64,000 nt of DNA from Candidula unifasciata (taxonomy: Eukaryota > Mollusca > Gastropoda > Stylommatophora > Geomitridae): assembly GCA_905116865.2 (NCBI GenBank), contig CAJHNH020004824.1, positions 20,001 to 84,000 of the forward strand, read 5' to 3'. A program made the position numbers and the translations under genes. This document shows positions 22,930 to 34,167 of the stretch, piece by piece (within the stretch, counting starts at the first letter, position 1; each line of letters begins with the position of its first letter). Below the pieces are notes generated by a model that was given only the letters and a program-made list of their open reading frames with translations, did no database searches and was not told the DNA's origin.

Positions 22930-23520
22930 TTTGTGGTTTACAGCTAGGTTATGGTATCGGCCTGTTTCAGCACACATTATCAAATTTCAACAAAGCCGAA
23001 ATTAGCTGCCTTTTACGACATGCTATTTAAAGGGCAGCCGGTCTGCAGAGCTTATCGGAAATCCATGACAGTCATCATGCCAGGTAGAGACAACAGTCAG
23101 TTGACTGATCGATCATGTAATCAGCAGGCAATTCATGATTTATTCCACATACTAATTACGGAAAGATCGATTTCACATTGAGCTCTATTAAAACGCATTA
23201 GTTAATCGCCATACCCACACAATATAAAACCGTATATTTCATGTGTAGTTAGATTTGACATTTTGTCTGCTCTCTATATCTAGATTCCTAGTTTGTGTAA
23301 TTGAATTTCTTCTTATCTATTCTTTTCACTTTAATGTCTACATTTGAACCGGCTGTAAAATAGATTTAATATTTTCAAAAATTAAAAAAATATCTAATTA
23401 CCTAGCTAAAATTGATGGAAGAGGGGCTGTAAAAAGAAAAGGGCGCAGGGCGGTTAGAGAGCTCTGAATGCTCAAACCATAGCAATGAAATTTACGTTAA
23501 CACTGCTTGATTTGTTTTGT
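22930..23520. other. Unassigned intronic stretch
   Basis: Contains 'cttttacgacatgc' near 23010, a motif also in the family F repeats at 30520 and (diverged) 33350, so part may be a decayed SINE. No coding signal. Confidence 0.4.
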
Positions 23521-23524
23521 CATG

Positions 23525-24778
23525 TCTGATGTTTCCTGTATCCCCCACACGCCTGCTATGTCTGTATCCCACACACCCCTGCCATGACTGTATCCCCCAC
23601 ACGCCTGCTATGTCTGTATCCCACACACCCCTGCCATGACTGTATCACCCACACGCCTGCTATCTCTGTATCCCACAAACCCCTGCCATGACTGTTTCCT
23701 TCACATCACTGCTATGTCTGTATCCCTCACTCCCCTGCCATGTCTGTATCCCTCACTCCCCTGCCATGTCTGTATCCCTCACTCCCCTGCCATGTCTGTA
23801 TCCCTCACTCCCCTGCCATGTCTGTATCCCTCACTCCCCTGCCATGTCTGTATCCTTCACACCCCTGCCATGTCTGTATCCCTCACTCCCCTGCCATGTC
23901 TGTATCCCTCACTCCCCTGCCATGTCTGTATCCCTCACACTCCTGCCATGTCTGTATCCCTCACTCCCCTGCCATGTCTGTATCCCTCACTCCCCTGCCA
24001 TGTCTGTATCCCTCACACTCCTGCCATGTCTGTATCCCTCACTCCCCTGCCATGTCTGTATCCCTCACACCCCTGCCATGTCTGTATCCCTCACACCCCT
24101 GCCATGTCTGTATCCCTCACTCCCCTGCCATGTCTGTATCCCTCACTCCCCTGCCATGTCTGTATCCCTCACTCCCCTGCCATGTCTGTATCCCTCACTC
24201 CCCTGCCATGTCTGTATCCCTCACTTCCCTGCCATGTCTGTATCCCTCACACTCCTGCCATGTCTGTGTCCCTCACACTCCTGCCATGTCTGTATCCCTC
24301 ACACTCCTGCCATGTCTGTATCCCTCACTCCCCTGCCATGTCTGTATCCCTCACTTCCCTGTCATATCTGTGTCCCTCACACCCCTGTCATATCTGTGTC
24401 CCTCACACTCCTGCCATGACTGTGTCCCTCACACCCCTGTCATAACTGTGTCCCTCACACCCCTGCCATAACTGTGTCCCTCACACCCCTGCCATGACTG
24501 TGTCCCTCACATCCCTGTCATAACTGTGTCCCTCACACCCCTGCCATGACTGTATCCCTCACACCCCTGCCATGACTGTATCCCTCACACCCCTGCCATG
24601 ACTGTGTCCCTCACACCCCTGCCATGACTGTGTCCCTCACACCCCTGCCATGACTGTGTCCCTCACACCCCTGCCATAACTGTGTCCCTCACACCCCTGC
24701 CTTGACTGTGTCCCTCACACCCCTGCCATGTCTGTATCCCTCACACCCCTGTCATGTCTGTGTCCCTCACATCCCCAG
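23525..24778. repeat. 26 bp minisatellite
   Basis: About 48 copies with core tgccatgtctgtatccct. The left and right edges are more diverged (catgactgtgtccct variants on the right). Three plus frames stay open through the array because three units make 78 bp. Confidence 0.95.
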
Positions 24779-24779
24779 T

Positions 24780-25395
24780 GGAAGACAACATGATGCTGTG
24801 CTGTGGATGAGCCATCTGTTCTAAAACTGGAACTTGGTCTTTTGTATTAAACTGGAAAATCAATTTCATTTCTTAAAAAAATTAAAAACAAATTTAAATA
24901 AAGCTATGAATGATCAAACTGGGAGGAAATTGGGGTCGGACCGGGGTCGGGGTCTCGGTTTATAAAGGATCACACAGGTCAGTTTTGTAGAATGATAGCT
25001 AGTAATTTATCACCTCCTGAGACAACTGAAGTTGTACCATCATCTGTGGACACATGAAAGAAAACTTGGCTGTAAAAATATGGGACAGGTAGACAGACAC
25101 GTCGGTGTTCACACGTGGAGTCCAGGTATGAGTGATAATAATATAATAACAACAAGTATGAGGTGTGTGACAATTGAGAGTGTCCAGGTTAGATGTAGAG
25201 TCAAAAGTTACACAGTTTGTTAAAAAAAAAAAACCCGTTTATGTCGAACTGTCCTTATCTGGTAGATGCTAGGTTAACGAAACATCCTGTGTGATAGAAA
25301 CATCAGCAGACAGACACAAGACAGAGCAGCTCCTTGTCGTACAACATCTCCTACTATGGTAGTCAGCTGATGTGGTCGATAGTTTTAAATTGAGC
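24780..25395. other. Unassigned intronic stretch
   Basis: No exon or element recognised. Confidence 0.4.
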
Positions 25396-25397
25396 CA

Positions 25398-26568
25398 TGA
25401 TCTGGTTGACACGTCATATACCGTCATGATCTGGTTGACAAGTCATATACTGTCATGATCTGGTTGACAAGTCATATACCGTCATGATCTGGTTGACAAG
25501 TCATACACCGTCAGGATCTGGTTGACAAGTCATATACCGTCATGATCTGGTTGACAAGTCATACACCGTCAGGATCTGGTTGACAAGTCATATACCGTCA
25601 TGATCTGGTTGACAAGTCATATACCGTCATGATCTGGTTGACAAGTCATATACCGTCATGATCTGGTTGACAAGTCATATAACGCCATGATCTGGTTGAC
25701 AAGTCATATACCGTCAGGATCTGGTTGACAAGTCATATACCTCCATGATCTGGTTGACAAGTCATATACCGCCATGATCTGGTTGACAAGTCATATACCG
25801 TCATGATCTGGTTGACAAGTCATATACCGTCATGATCTGGTTGACAAGTCATATAACGCCATGATCTGGTTGACAAGTCATATACCGTCAGGATCTGGTT
25901 GACAAGTCATATACCGCCATGATCTGGTTGACAAGTCATATACCGCCATGATCTGGTTGACAAGTCATATACCGTCATGATCTGGTTGACAAGTCATATA
26001 CCGTCATGATCTGGTTGACAAGTCATATAACGCCATGATCTGGTTGACAAGTCATATACCGTCAGGATCTGGTTGACAAGTCATATACCGCCATGATCTG
26101 GTTGACAAGTCATATACCGTCAGGATCTGGTTGACAAGTCATATACCGTCAGGATCTGGTTGACAAGTCATATACCGCCATGATCTGGTTGACAAGTCAT
26201 ATACCGTCAGGATCTGGTTGACAAGTCATATACCGTCAGGATCTGATTGACAAGTCATATACCGTCAGGATCTGGTTGACAAGTCATATACCGTCAGGAT
26301 CTGGTTGACAAGTCATATACCGTCAGGATCTGGTTGACAAGTCATATACCGCCAGGATCTGGTTGACAAGTCATATACCGTCAGGATCTGGTTGACAAGT
26401 CATATACCGTCAGAATCTGGTTGACAAGTCATATACCGTCAGAATCTGGTTGACAAGTCATATACCGTCAGGATCTGGTTGACAAGTCATATACCGCCAG
26501 GATCTGGTTGACAAGTCATATACCGCCAGGATCTGGTTGACAAGTCATATACCGTCAGGATATAGTTA
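25398..26568. repeat. 29 bp minisatellite with six-unit higher-order repeat
   Basis: About 40 copies with core gatctggttgacaagtca. The variant ataacgcc recurs with aacgcc at 25681, 25855 and 26029, exactly 174 bp (six units) apart, so a six-unit block is present three times in a row. Confidence 0.95.
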
Positions 26569-26569
26569 C

Positions 26570-27744
26570 ACTGAGATAAACCTATGCACAGATGTCACAT
26601 TCCAGTATCTGTCTTGTATCGTCTTCAGATTTCTGATCTTGACGATGAGGGAGAGCTCGGCCGCACAATCACCATGGAGATTGTACTTTGGTGCGGAACG
26701 TCTTTACACAAACATAGATGCAGTCATTTGAATACTCAAACACCATCTGTGTATCGGACGTTAGCGGCTTCACAAACCAGGTGTGAGACATGAAAGATGT
26801 GAACTGTTATGTTCGCAAAAACTCCAGCCACACAGTCAACTGCGTTATTCAATAATAAGAGGTGAAAGCAACAAGAAACAATTCTACAGACAGACAACTA
26901 GCTAGGTCTACAGACGGCGCACAATCGATGGGTGCATACAAACACAGCAGGGAGTTGGGTTCCTGTTATGAGGTTTTCATAAAATACACGAACATTTTCT
27001 AGTTCTTGTTTCGCTTTCCCCCATTTTCCCCTGTAGACATTACCGATACATCTTTGGCAACTGTGTCTTATGAATGGACTCCGAGGAAGCTCCGAAAATT
27101 GCTGGCGTGTTAACGCATAGATATTGCAGTGTAATAATATTGTATTGAACTTATAATCTATTCTTGTATTAAAAGGGTATATCATGACTAAGGTGAATTT
27201 TGCTAAACATAAAGAAACTGTTTTCACTGACTTCTTTAGATGTTTTATCTTATGTTGAAAACTTTAAACGAAAAAAAAAGCTGTGTCAAGAAAATTAATA
27301 AAAGAATAAGCATACTGGAGTGAAGAAAATATAACAACAGTAATAACTGGCATTTTCCCAAACATAACTGTTAAAGGGTGGTTATGCATAGAAACAACGC
27401 GGTGTGAGTGGCTTAGGGTGATGGTGGTTACATAAATAACGCAACAAGAGTTGCAGGGTACAGAATAAAACATGTTTAAATACGACGAAAGTAAACGGAA
27501 TATCCCCTCTTAGCTACACCAGCACTGGTTAGCGTAGACAGTTTTTAAACTCTCATTGCACTAGGTTTAATTCTTACAAGTGGCCAATACAGCAATAGCC
27601 GGCCGCCGTCACTTCCCACATTGTACATATGTCTCTTATGACACTCACCCTTGGAGAGTTACAATACACACACGTACAGTAGCAATGAAAAAACAAAGGA
27701 ATCCCACTTCTATAAAGTTATCGCAAGTAACAAGTAATAAAAGA
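26570..27744. other. Unassigned intronic stretch
   Basis: Short frames only. No exon with family similarity to the exchanger was found on minus. Confidence 0.45.
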
Positions 27745-27832
27745 TCTAAGTTACTAGAGATGTAACACATAACAAAAGATCTAAGTTACTAGAGATGTAA
27801 CACATAACAAAAGATCTAAGTTACTAGAGGCG
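27745..27832. repeat. Short 35 bp tandem repeat
   Basis: About two and a half copies with core aaaagatctaagttactag. Confidence 0.85.
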
Positions 27833-28054
27833 CAATGGTGTACATAAGCGATACATTTTTTAAAAATATTTTTATTTTGTTACACATTACAAGAATGATA
27901 ACTCATTTTTCCATTTGTTTAGTTTTATTTTCTTCTTCAGTTCTCTCATACTTCTCAGCCCTTGAAACGTGTCTAGTTTTTGCATATAAATATGAATATT
28001 GCTATCTCGAAGAGAGTCTGATTGCATGAACAGCCGGACTAACCGGCAAGAGTG

Positions 28055-28425
28055 TCAGCCCGCTTCTGGCTACTTGAACCCTGATCCCTGACCTTTCTTC
28101 CTGAACCCAGCCCGCTGACCTCTCTTCCTGAACCCAGCCCGCTGACCTCTCTTCCTGAACCCTGATCCCTGACCTTTCTTCCTGAACCCTGCCCGCTGAC
28201 CTTTCTTCCTGAACCCAGCCCGCTGACCTTTCTTCCTGAACCCAGCCCGCTGACCTTTCTTCCTGAACCCTGCCCGCTGACCTTTCTTCCTGAACCCTGC
28301 CCGCTGACCTTTCTTCCTGAACCCAGCCCGCTGACCTTTCTTCCTGAACCCTGATCCATGACCTTTCTTCCTGAACCCTGCCCGCTGACCTTTCTTCCTG
28401 AACCCTGCCCGCTGACCTTCGAAAT
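28055..28425. repeat. 27 bp minisatellite
   Basis: About 13 copies with core ctgacctttcttcctgaac. It is followed near 28460-28490 by a C-rich run. Glycine/serine-rich frames on minus are artefacts. Confidence 0.93.
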
Positions 28426-28629
28426 ATCAGTTACTGAATTCGACTTCAGCCTGATGCCTCCCACCCCGCCCCCCCCGCCCCCCCCCTTTTCCAACCAAAC
28501 ATAAGATGAAAATTGTCCATTCATTTTCTATAATGTTTGTGAAGTGGCCACAGTGTGAGACAGACAATAGTGCTTAAAGTCTTGCTAAGATTTTTATTTT
28601 ACAGACTTTTTGATAAAATCTAAGCACTG

Positions 28630-29985
28630 AACCTACTCTGTGATTGTACTTAGGTACACCTCTGAACCTACTCTGTGTTTGTACTTAGGTACACCTCTGA
28701 ACCTACTCTGTGTTTCTCCTTAGGTACACATCTGAACCTAATCTGTGACTGTACTTAGGTACATTTCTGAACCTACTATGTGAGTGTACTTAGGTACATC
28801 TCTGAACCTACTCTGTGATTGTACTTAGGTACACCTCTGAACCAACTCTCTGTTTGTACTTAGGTACATCTCTGAAACTATTCTGTGGTTGATTTAGATA
28901 CACCTCTGAACCTACTCTATGTTTGTACTTAGGTATATCTCTGAAACTATTCTGTGGTTGATTTAGATACACCTCTGAACAAACTCTGTGTTTGTAGTTA
29001 CGTACACCTCTGAACCTGCTCTGTGATTGAACCTGCTCTGTGATTGTACTTAGGTACACCTCTGAACCTATTCTGTGATTGTAGTTAGGTACACACCTGA
29101 ACCTACTCTGTGATTGTACTAAGGTACACCTCTGAACCAACACTGTGACTGTACTTAAGAAAATCTCTGAACCTACTCTGTGATTGTACTTAGGTACACC
29201 TCTAAACCTACTCTGTGATTTTAATTAGGTTCATCTCTGAACGTACTCTGTGTATGTACTTAGGTACACCTCTAAACCTACTCTGTGAGTGTACTTAGGT
29301 ACATCTCTGAACCTACTCTGTGAGTGTACTTAGGTACATCTCTGAACCTACTCTGTGTCTGTACTTAGGTACACCTCTGAACCTACTATGTGATTGTACT
29401 AAGGTACACCTCTGAACCTACTCTGTGATTGTACTTAGGAAAATCTCTGAACCTACTCTGTGATTGTACTTAGGTACACCTCTAAACCTACTCTGTGATT
29501 GTACTTAGATACACCTCTAAACCTACTCTGTGATTGTACTTAGGCACACCTCTGAACCTACTCTGTGACTGTACTTAGGTACACCTCTGAACCTACTCTG
29601 TGTTTCTCCTTAGGTACACATCTGAACATACTCTGTGACTGTACTTAGGTAATCTCTGAACCTACTATGTGAGTGTACTTAGGTACATCTCTGAACCTAC
29701 TCTGTGATTGTACTTAGGTACACCTCTGAACCTACTCTGTGTTTGTACTTAGGTACACCTCTGAACCTACTCTCTGTTTGTACTTAGGTACATCTCTGAA
29801 ACTATTCTGTGGTTGTATTTAGATAGATCTCTAAACCTACTCTGTGATTGTACTTAGGTACACCTCTGAACCAACTCTGTGACTGTACTTAGGTACATCT
29901 CTGAACCTACTCTGTGACTGTACTTATGTGCACCTCTGAACCTACTCTGTGACTGTACTTAGGTGCATCTCTGAACCTCTTAATA
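28630..29985. repeat. 35 bp minisatellite
   Basis: About 38 copies with core tgtacttaggtacacctc. More diverged than most arrays here, with several point-variant subtypes (tacatctctg, tacacctcta). Confidence 0.93.
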
Positions 29986-29989
29986 AATA

Positions 29990-30365
29990 ATAGATAACGC
30001 TAGGCGAAATGATTATCGAGGGGATACACGAAGCAAGATATACAACTAAAATACCACAACCAAAAGTGAACATAAAACTGAGGTGGCTAAAGGACGTTTA
30101 CACCGGGTGACCAGTGAGGTCACATTGTACATATTATAAACATTACCTTCTGTACAGCACGAACGGAATCCACGAAATAGAAAGATAAAGGAAATTGTGT
30201 AGTTACTTGTCTGTTATATGGAAAATGCACGTTGTAATATGATAATAACACAACAGATAACACTCATGGGATGCGTGAAGAACAACATTGGGACATTTCT
30301 TATTCTTTGTTATTCTAATACCTAACATTCCTACTGCACTACATCAAGGGTTTTGTGGGCGGAAA
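29990..30365. other. Unassigned intronic stretch
   Basis: No exon, array or element recognised. Confidence 0.4.
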
Positions 30366-30369
30366 AAAG

Positions 30370-30440
30370 AAAGGTTTAAAGCCACACACGTACACACACG
30401 CACACACACATATACACACACACGCACACACATCACACAC
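30370..30440. repeat. (CA)n-rich tract
   Basis: Interrupted ca repeats with cg and ta variants. Confidence 0.85.
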
Positions 30441-30750
30441 ACTAACATATCTCCCGTGTGCGATCTGGGGCCCTATTATAGGGACAACAAGAATAGACCC
30501 ACTGCCTACCCACAAGCATGTCGTAAGAGTCCACTAAACTGGAGCTTTCTTTGAAGTCGGAGTACATCTGCCTGAGAGGCAAGGAACCAACAGTCTGCAA
30601 ACAAAGGAGTCAGATCTGTTAAATAGGTGCACAAGCAACAATCAGGTTCTGGAACAGGACTGCAGTCCAGAAGTGGATGAACAACCAGAACTTTCCGCCA
30701 GAGTTTACAGTCGATGAACGAGAAGAAAAAGAAGAAGATTAACATATCAC
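30440..30750 (-). repeat. Dispersed repeat (family F)
   Basis: Reverse complement shares 'cggaaagttctggttgttc'-like sequence and surrounding segments with 33115-33380, and contains 'cttacgacatgc'. The two copies are in opposite orientation within the exchanger gene. The element class is unknown, possibly a SINE body. Confidence 0.6.
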
Positions 30751-30924
30751 TGGAGAGAGAGACAACAGAATATTTCTAGAGGAGATACAATCCTCAAAGT
30801 TAACAAGTACACGTCTAATATAACAAAGCTAAACCCCTCTTATCTGGGAGATATGGTCAGGGACACTGTATCAGTTACATTCAACTTCAGGTGATTGGCC
30901 GTTTACTTTTCTTCAAAAATGACT

Positions 30925-31112
30925 TTTACTCCCAGGTGGACCTAGCCTTGAGTGGGTACCGGGTGCAGTTCTGGGAAGTAAAGGCGGCCGGCGTGATGCT
31001 GACCACGTCACTCATCTTGCGCCGTTGGTCTATAAAATATAGGTCTAGCCCTATATCCCTCTAGGCGTAAAGGAGTAGAAAAGAGACCTTTACTTGTTTG
31101 CATTGGCCGTTT
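30925..31112 (+). mobile_element. SINE (family A), 5'-truncated
   Basis: Contains the family A body, including 'gggaagtaaaggcggccgg', 'cgtgatgctgaccac' and 'ataggtctagccctatat', and ends in 'cctttactt'. No tRNA head. It forms an inverted pair with the copy at 31165-31355. Confidence 0.78.
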
Positions 31113-31164
31113 TCACGACAGCTGCTCGTGATGGCTGACTCATCTTTGTATAAATCAAGTAGCA

Positions 31165-31360
31165 CTCACTGTGTGAATGGTTGACATCACACTGACCGCC
31201 TTTACTTCCCCAGATGTTTCATGCTGTCCTTCTTAGGCTGAGTCTACCTGGGAGCCAAGTTCAATCTTGACCCAATAAATGGCCTCGATGCGGTCCTGAA
31301 CCCAGGACTTCAAGGACAACAAGCAAGCGTCCACCCACATGACTAAAGCGACTACAGATG
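31165..31360 (-). mobile_element. SINE (family A-like) with tRNA head
   Basis: On minus the head near 31290-31355 shows gtcctgggttcaggacc (B-box-like). The body includes 'ggggaagtaaaggcggtca', complementary to the neighbouring plus copy. Its left end is about 280 bp from the exchanger exon. Confidence 0.72.
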
Positions 31361-31639
31361 CATTTACGTAGTAGCATTATATCTGGGATTAATACATCTG
31401 ACATTATTCACAAATGTTGCCACAAGAATACACCCGGTTTTTAAAATGTGATAAATTGTGTTTCCCTGTGGAAATCGGACAGGGCGACCGGACAATGCAG
31501 GTCAAGACATGACAACTCTTCACACAGCATAGTGGTAGTTGCTTAAACATCTATGTCAAACATTTCTTTTTCTTATTTCCAAGAACTACAATATTGTGTG
31601 CCACTAAAGTGACTACCTGAACTATAGAAGAAACCTCAC

Positions 31640-31739
31640 CTGCGCTGACCGTGATTGCATCCACAAACTGCTCCCGCCAGGAGGAGGTGCCCACCACAAG
31701 GGACACGTTGGCCTTCTTCAGTAGCTTGTCCACAGTGCT
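31640..31739 (-). CDS. NCX: Na+/Ca2+ exchanger exon (regulatory-loop end)
   Basis: An exon of 100 nt. The acceptor is ttcttgtgtag and the donor gcgcag/gtgagg. It starts in phase 0 and ends in phase 1. It encodes STVDKLLKKANVSLVVGTSS, then WREQFVDAITVSA. In vertebrate NCX proteins the matching stretch (STVDKLxKKxNLALVVGTxSWREQFxEAITVSAG) lies at the end of the cytoplasmic loop after the Ca2+-binding domains, immediately before the acidic run, exactly as the neighbouring exons predict. Confidence 0.95.
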
Positions 31740-31872
31740 CTACACAAGAACAAAGGGAAAACGACATATTGTTGTCGAAATCAAACCAAATTGATCCGCT
31801 TTCAGTCGTCCGATCCTGACTTTGAGACCTATTATTTCGGGATTGTATAATTATGTTCACAGTTCCTAAGCC

Positions 31873-33105
31873 ACAGACCTATTCTGCAAGTTTACAGTTC
31901 ATAAACCATGGTGTTCCGCAGACAAACTTGTAAGTTTACAGTTTATATACCATAGTGTTCCGTAGACAAACTTGTAGGTCTACAGTTGACATACCATGGT
32001 GTTCCGTAGACAGGCTTGTAAGTTTACAGTTTATATACCATAGTGTTCCGTAGACAGACTTGTAAGTTTACAGTTTATATACCAAGGTGTTCCGAAGACA
32101 GACTTGTAAGTTTACAGTTGAAATACCATGGTGTTCCGTAGACAAACTAATAAGTTTACAGTTGATATACCATGGTGTTCCGTAGACAAACTCGTAAGTT
32201 TACAGTTTATATACCATAGTGTTCCGTAGACAGACTTGTAAGTTTACAGTTGACATACCATAGTGTTCCGTAGACAGACTTGTAAGTCTACAGTTGATAT
32301 ACTATAGTGTTCCGTAGACAGACTTGTAAGTCTACAGTTCATAAACCACGGTGTTCCGTAGACAAACTTGTAAGTCTACAGTTTATGAACCATGGTGTTC
32401 CGTAGACAGACTTGTAAGTTTACAGTTGATATACCATAGTGTTCCGTAGACAGACTTGTAAGTCTACAGTTGATATACAACAGTTATCCGTAGACAAACT
32501 TGTAAGTATACAGTTGATATACCATAGTGTTCCGTAGACAGACTTGTAAGTCTACAGTTGATATACCATAGTGTTCCGTAGACAAACTTGTAAGTCTACA
32601 GTTGATATACCATAGTGTTCCGTAGACAAACTTGTAAGTTTACAGTTGATATACCATATTGTTCGGTAGACAAACTTTTAAGTCTACAGTTGATATACCA
32701 TAGTGTTCCGTAGACAAACTTGTAAGTTTACAGTTGATATACCATAGTGTTCCGTAGACAAACTTGTAAGTCTACAGTTGATATACCATAGTGTTCCGTA
32801 GACAAACTTGTAAGTCTACAGTTTATAAACCATGGTGTTCCGTAAACAAACTTGTAAGTCTACAGTTGATATACAATAGTGTTCCGTAGACAAACTTGTA
32901 AGTCTACAGTTGATATACAATAGTGTTCCGTAGACAAACTTGTAAGTCTACAGTTGATATACCATAGTGTTCCGTAGACAGACTTGTCAGTCTACAGTTT
33001 ATAAACCATGGTGTTCCGTAAACAAACTTGTAAGTCTACAGTTGATATACCATAGTGTTCCGTAGACAGACATGTAAGTCTACAGTTGATATACCATCGT
33101 GTGCT
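31873..33105. repeat. 44 bp minisatellite
   Basis: About 28 copies with core gttccgtagacaaacttg. It begins about 130 bp upstream (in the transcript) of the exchanger exon at 31640-31739. Confidence 0.95.
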
Positions 33106-33114
33106 TCATTGGGA

Positions 33115-33380
33115 GCTTTAACTGAATTAATTAATTTTATAACAGAGTCAGATGGTAGTTATCTTCTTCCTGTGTTTCATGTTAACGTTTACCGAGTGTC
33201 AACTCCAGCGGAAAGTTTTGATTGTTCGCCCACTCATGGACTTTGGTCTCGGACTAGAACTTGAGTTTTGCGTGCACATCCGTTTCAGAGATCTGGCTTA
33301 TTTCAACGAAGAAGTTAGTTTCTCAGCACTCTGGCAACATTATTTCTTCGACATGCTGTTTGTGTGTTATGTTTTACTAT
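33115..33380 (+). repeat. Dispersed repeat (family F)
   Basis: Plus-strand counterpart of 30440-30750. Shared segments include 'ccagcggaaagttttgattg' and 'ctcatggactt'-like sequence. Open frames here are short and unrecognised. Confidence 0.6.
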
Positions 33381-33384
33381 CCAG

Positions 33385-33605
33385 AAGCCATGAGTTTGTT
33401 AACCCTTAGGCCAGGTATTACGGATATCGCAACCTTTTGGCCTTGATTCCATTGTAAATACCGTAAATCTGGAAGAAATGTGGCTTTCCTGCCTACCGCC
33501 CGGAGTGAACCCGGACCACAAAGAGTTCGTCACCCGGTCACCGAGCAATCTCGTTTAGCCAACTACGCTAGAGAGCTGGGTCGACATGCTTGTTAGAGGC
33601 AATGG
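33385..33605 (-). mobile_element. tRNA-derived SINE (family D)
   Basis: Reverse complement of the 17655-17835 family. The head (right side) has ggtccgggttcactccggg (B-box-like) and the body has 'ccttttggccttgattccat' read on plus. It extends further into the tRNA-like 5' part than the plus copy. Confidence 0.82.
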
Positions 33606-34015
33606 TTTAACAATTTCAGCAGTTCAAATGAGACATCTTCAACAAACAGCACGTTTTTCACAGAAGATCGCGCTCGTCACGGCACGCATGAAAGCCTCTC
33701 CTTCTCCGGTCCACTCTCCGTCCATCTGAGTTTCGATGTGCAACGCCTCGTCAACGTCGGGAGCCCACATTTGCCCAGATAGATCTCTTTCTGGGTCACA
33801 ACGCTAATGTGTCGGTTCTCCTCCCTGTTTAGATCACGCAGTCAGTGTTTTTGTTATGTTGGGTTCATAGCTTATTTGAACATTCAAAGCAATGTTTTCG
33901 CCTAATTAGTTTCAATAACGTGAACATAAACAATACATTGCGCAATCTATTGCAAGATTCTGAGTTAAAAGAAACAGAAACAGCCCTTATGAAGAAACTG
34001 GAGCAAATGACTGAC

Positions 34016-34143
34016 CTTAAATTCTTGAGACTCTTTGATGTAGACTGTCAGCACGGTAGTCTCGCCCAGCCGGGGTTTGGCCATTTCTGAAACCTCGTCA
34101 TCCTCCACATACCCGCCCGTGTCCTTGTCGCCATCTTTACCGA
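34016..34143 (-). CDS. NCX: Na+/Ca2+ exchanger exon (most upstream seen)
   Basis: An exon of 128 nt. The acceptor is tttgttttcttgtctacag and the donor gaatttaag/gtcagt. It starts in phase 1 and ends in phase 0. It encodes GKDGDKDTGGYVEDDEVSEM followed by AKPRLGETTVLTVYIKESQE and FK. Family members have a variable acidic segment, then MGxPxLGExxxxxVxIEESxEFK at the end of the second Ca2+-binding domain, so the second half matches well and the first half is expected to vary. Exons for the N-terminal membrane half and the Ca2+-binding domains are not visible further upstream in the window. Confidence 0.88.
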
Positions 34144-34167
34144 CTGTAGACAAGAAAACAAACGTAA

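Larger units (their letters stand above)
18548..31639 (-). other. Large exchanger intron (13.1 kb) filled with repeats
   Basis: The donor on minus is gcgcag/gtgagg at 31640/31639 and the acceptor ends at 18548. The flanking exon phases agree (GC/CC Ala codon). It holds at least seven arrays, the (CTT)n tract, several SINEs and dispersed repeats, each listed separately. No other coding exon was recognised in it. Confidence 0.85.
31740..34015 (-). other. Exchanger intron (2.3 kb)
   Basis: The donor on minus is gaatttaag/gtcagt at 34016/34015 and the acceptor ends at 31740, phase 0. It is filled by the 44 bp array, a family F repeat and a family D SINE, leaving about 400 bp (33610-34015) unassigned. 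Confidence 0.88.

Noticed and set aside
23525..24778. Possible CRISPR or other spacer-repeat array
   Set aside because: Units are head-to-tail with no unique spacers, and the genome is animal. The same holds for all other arrays in the window.
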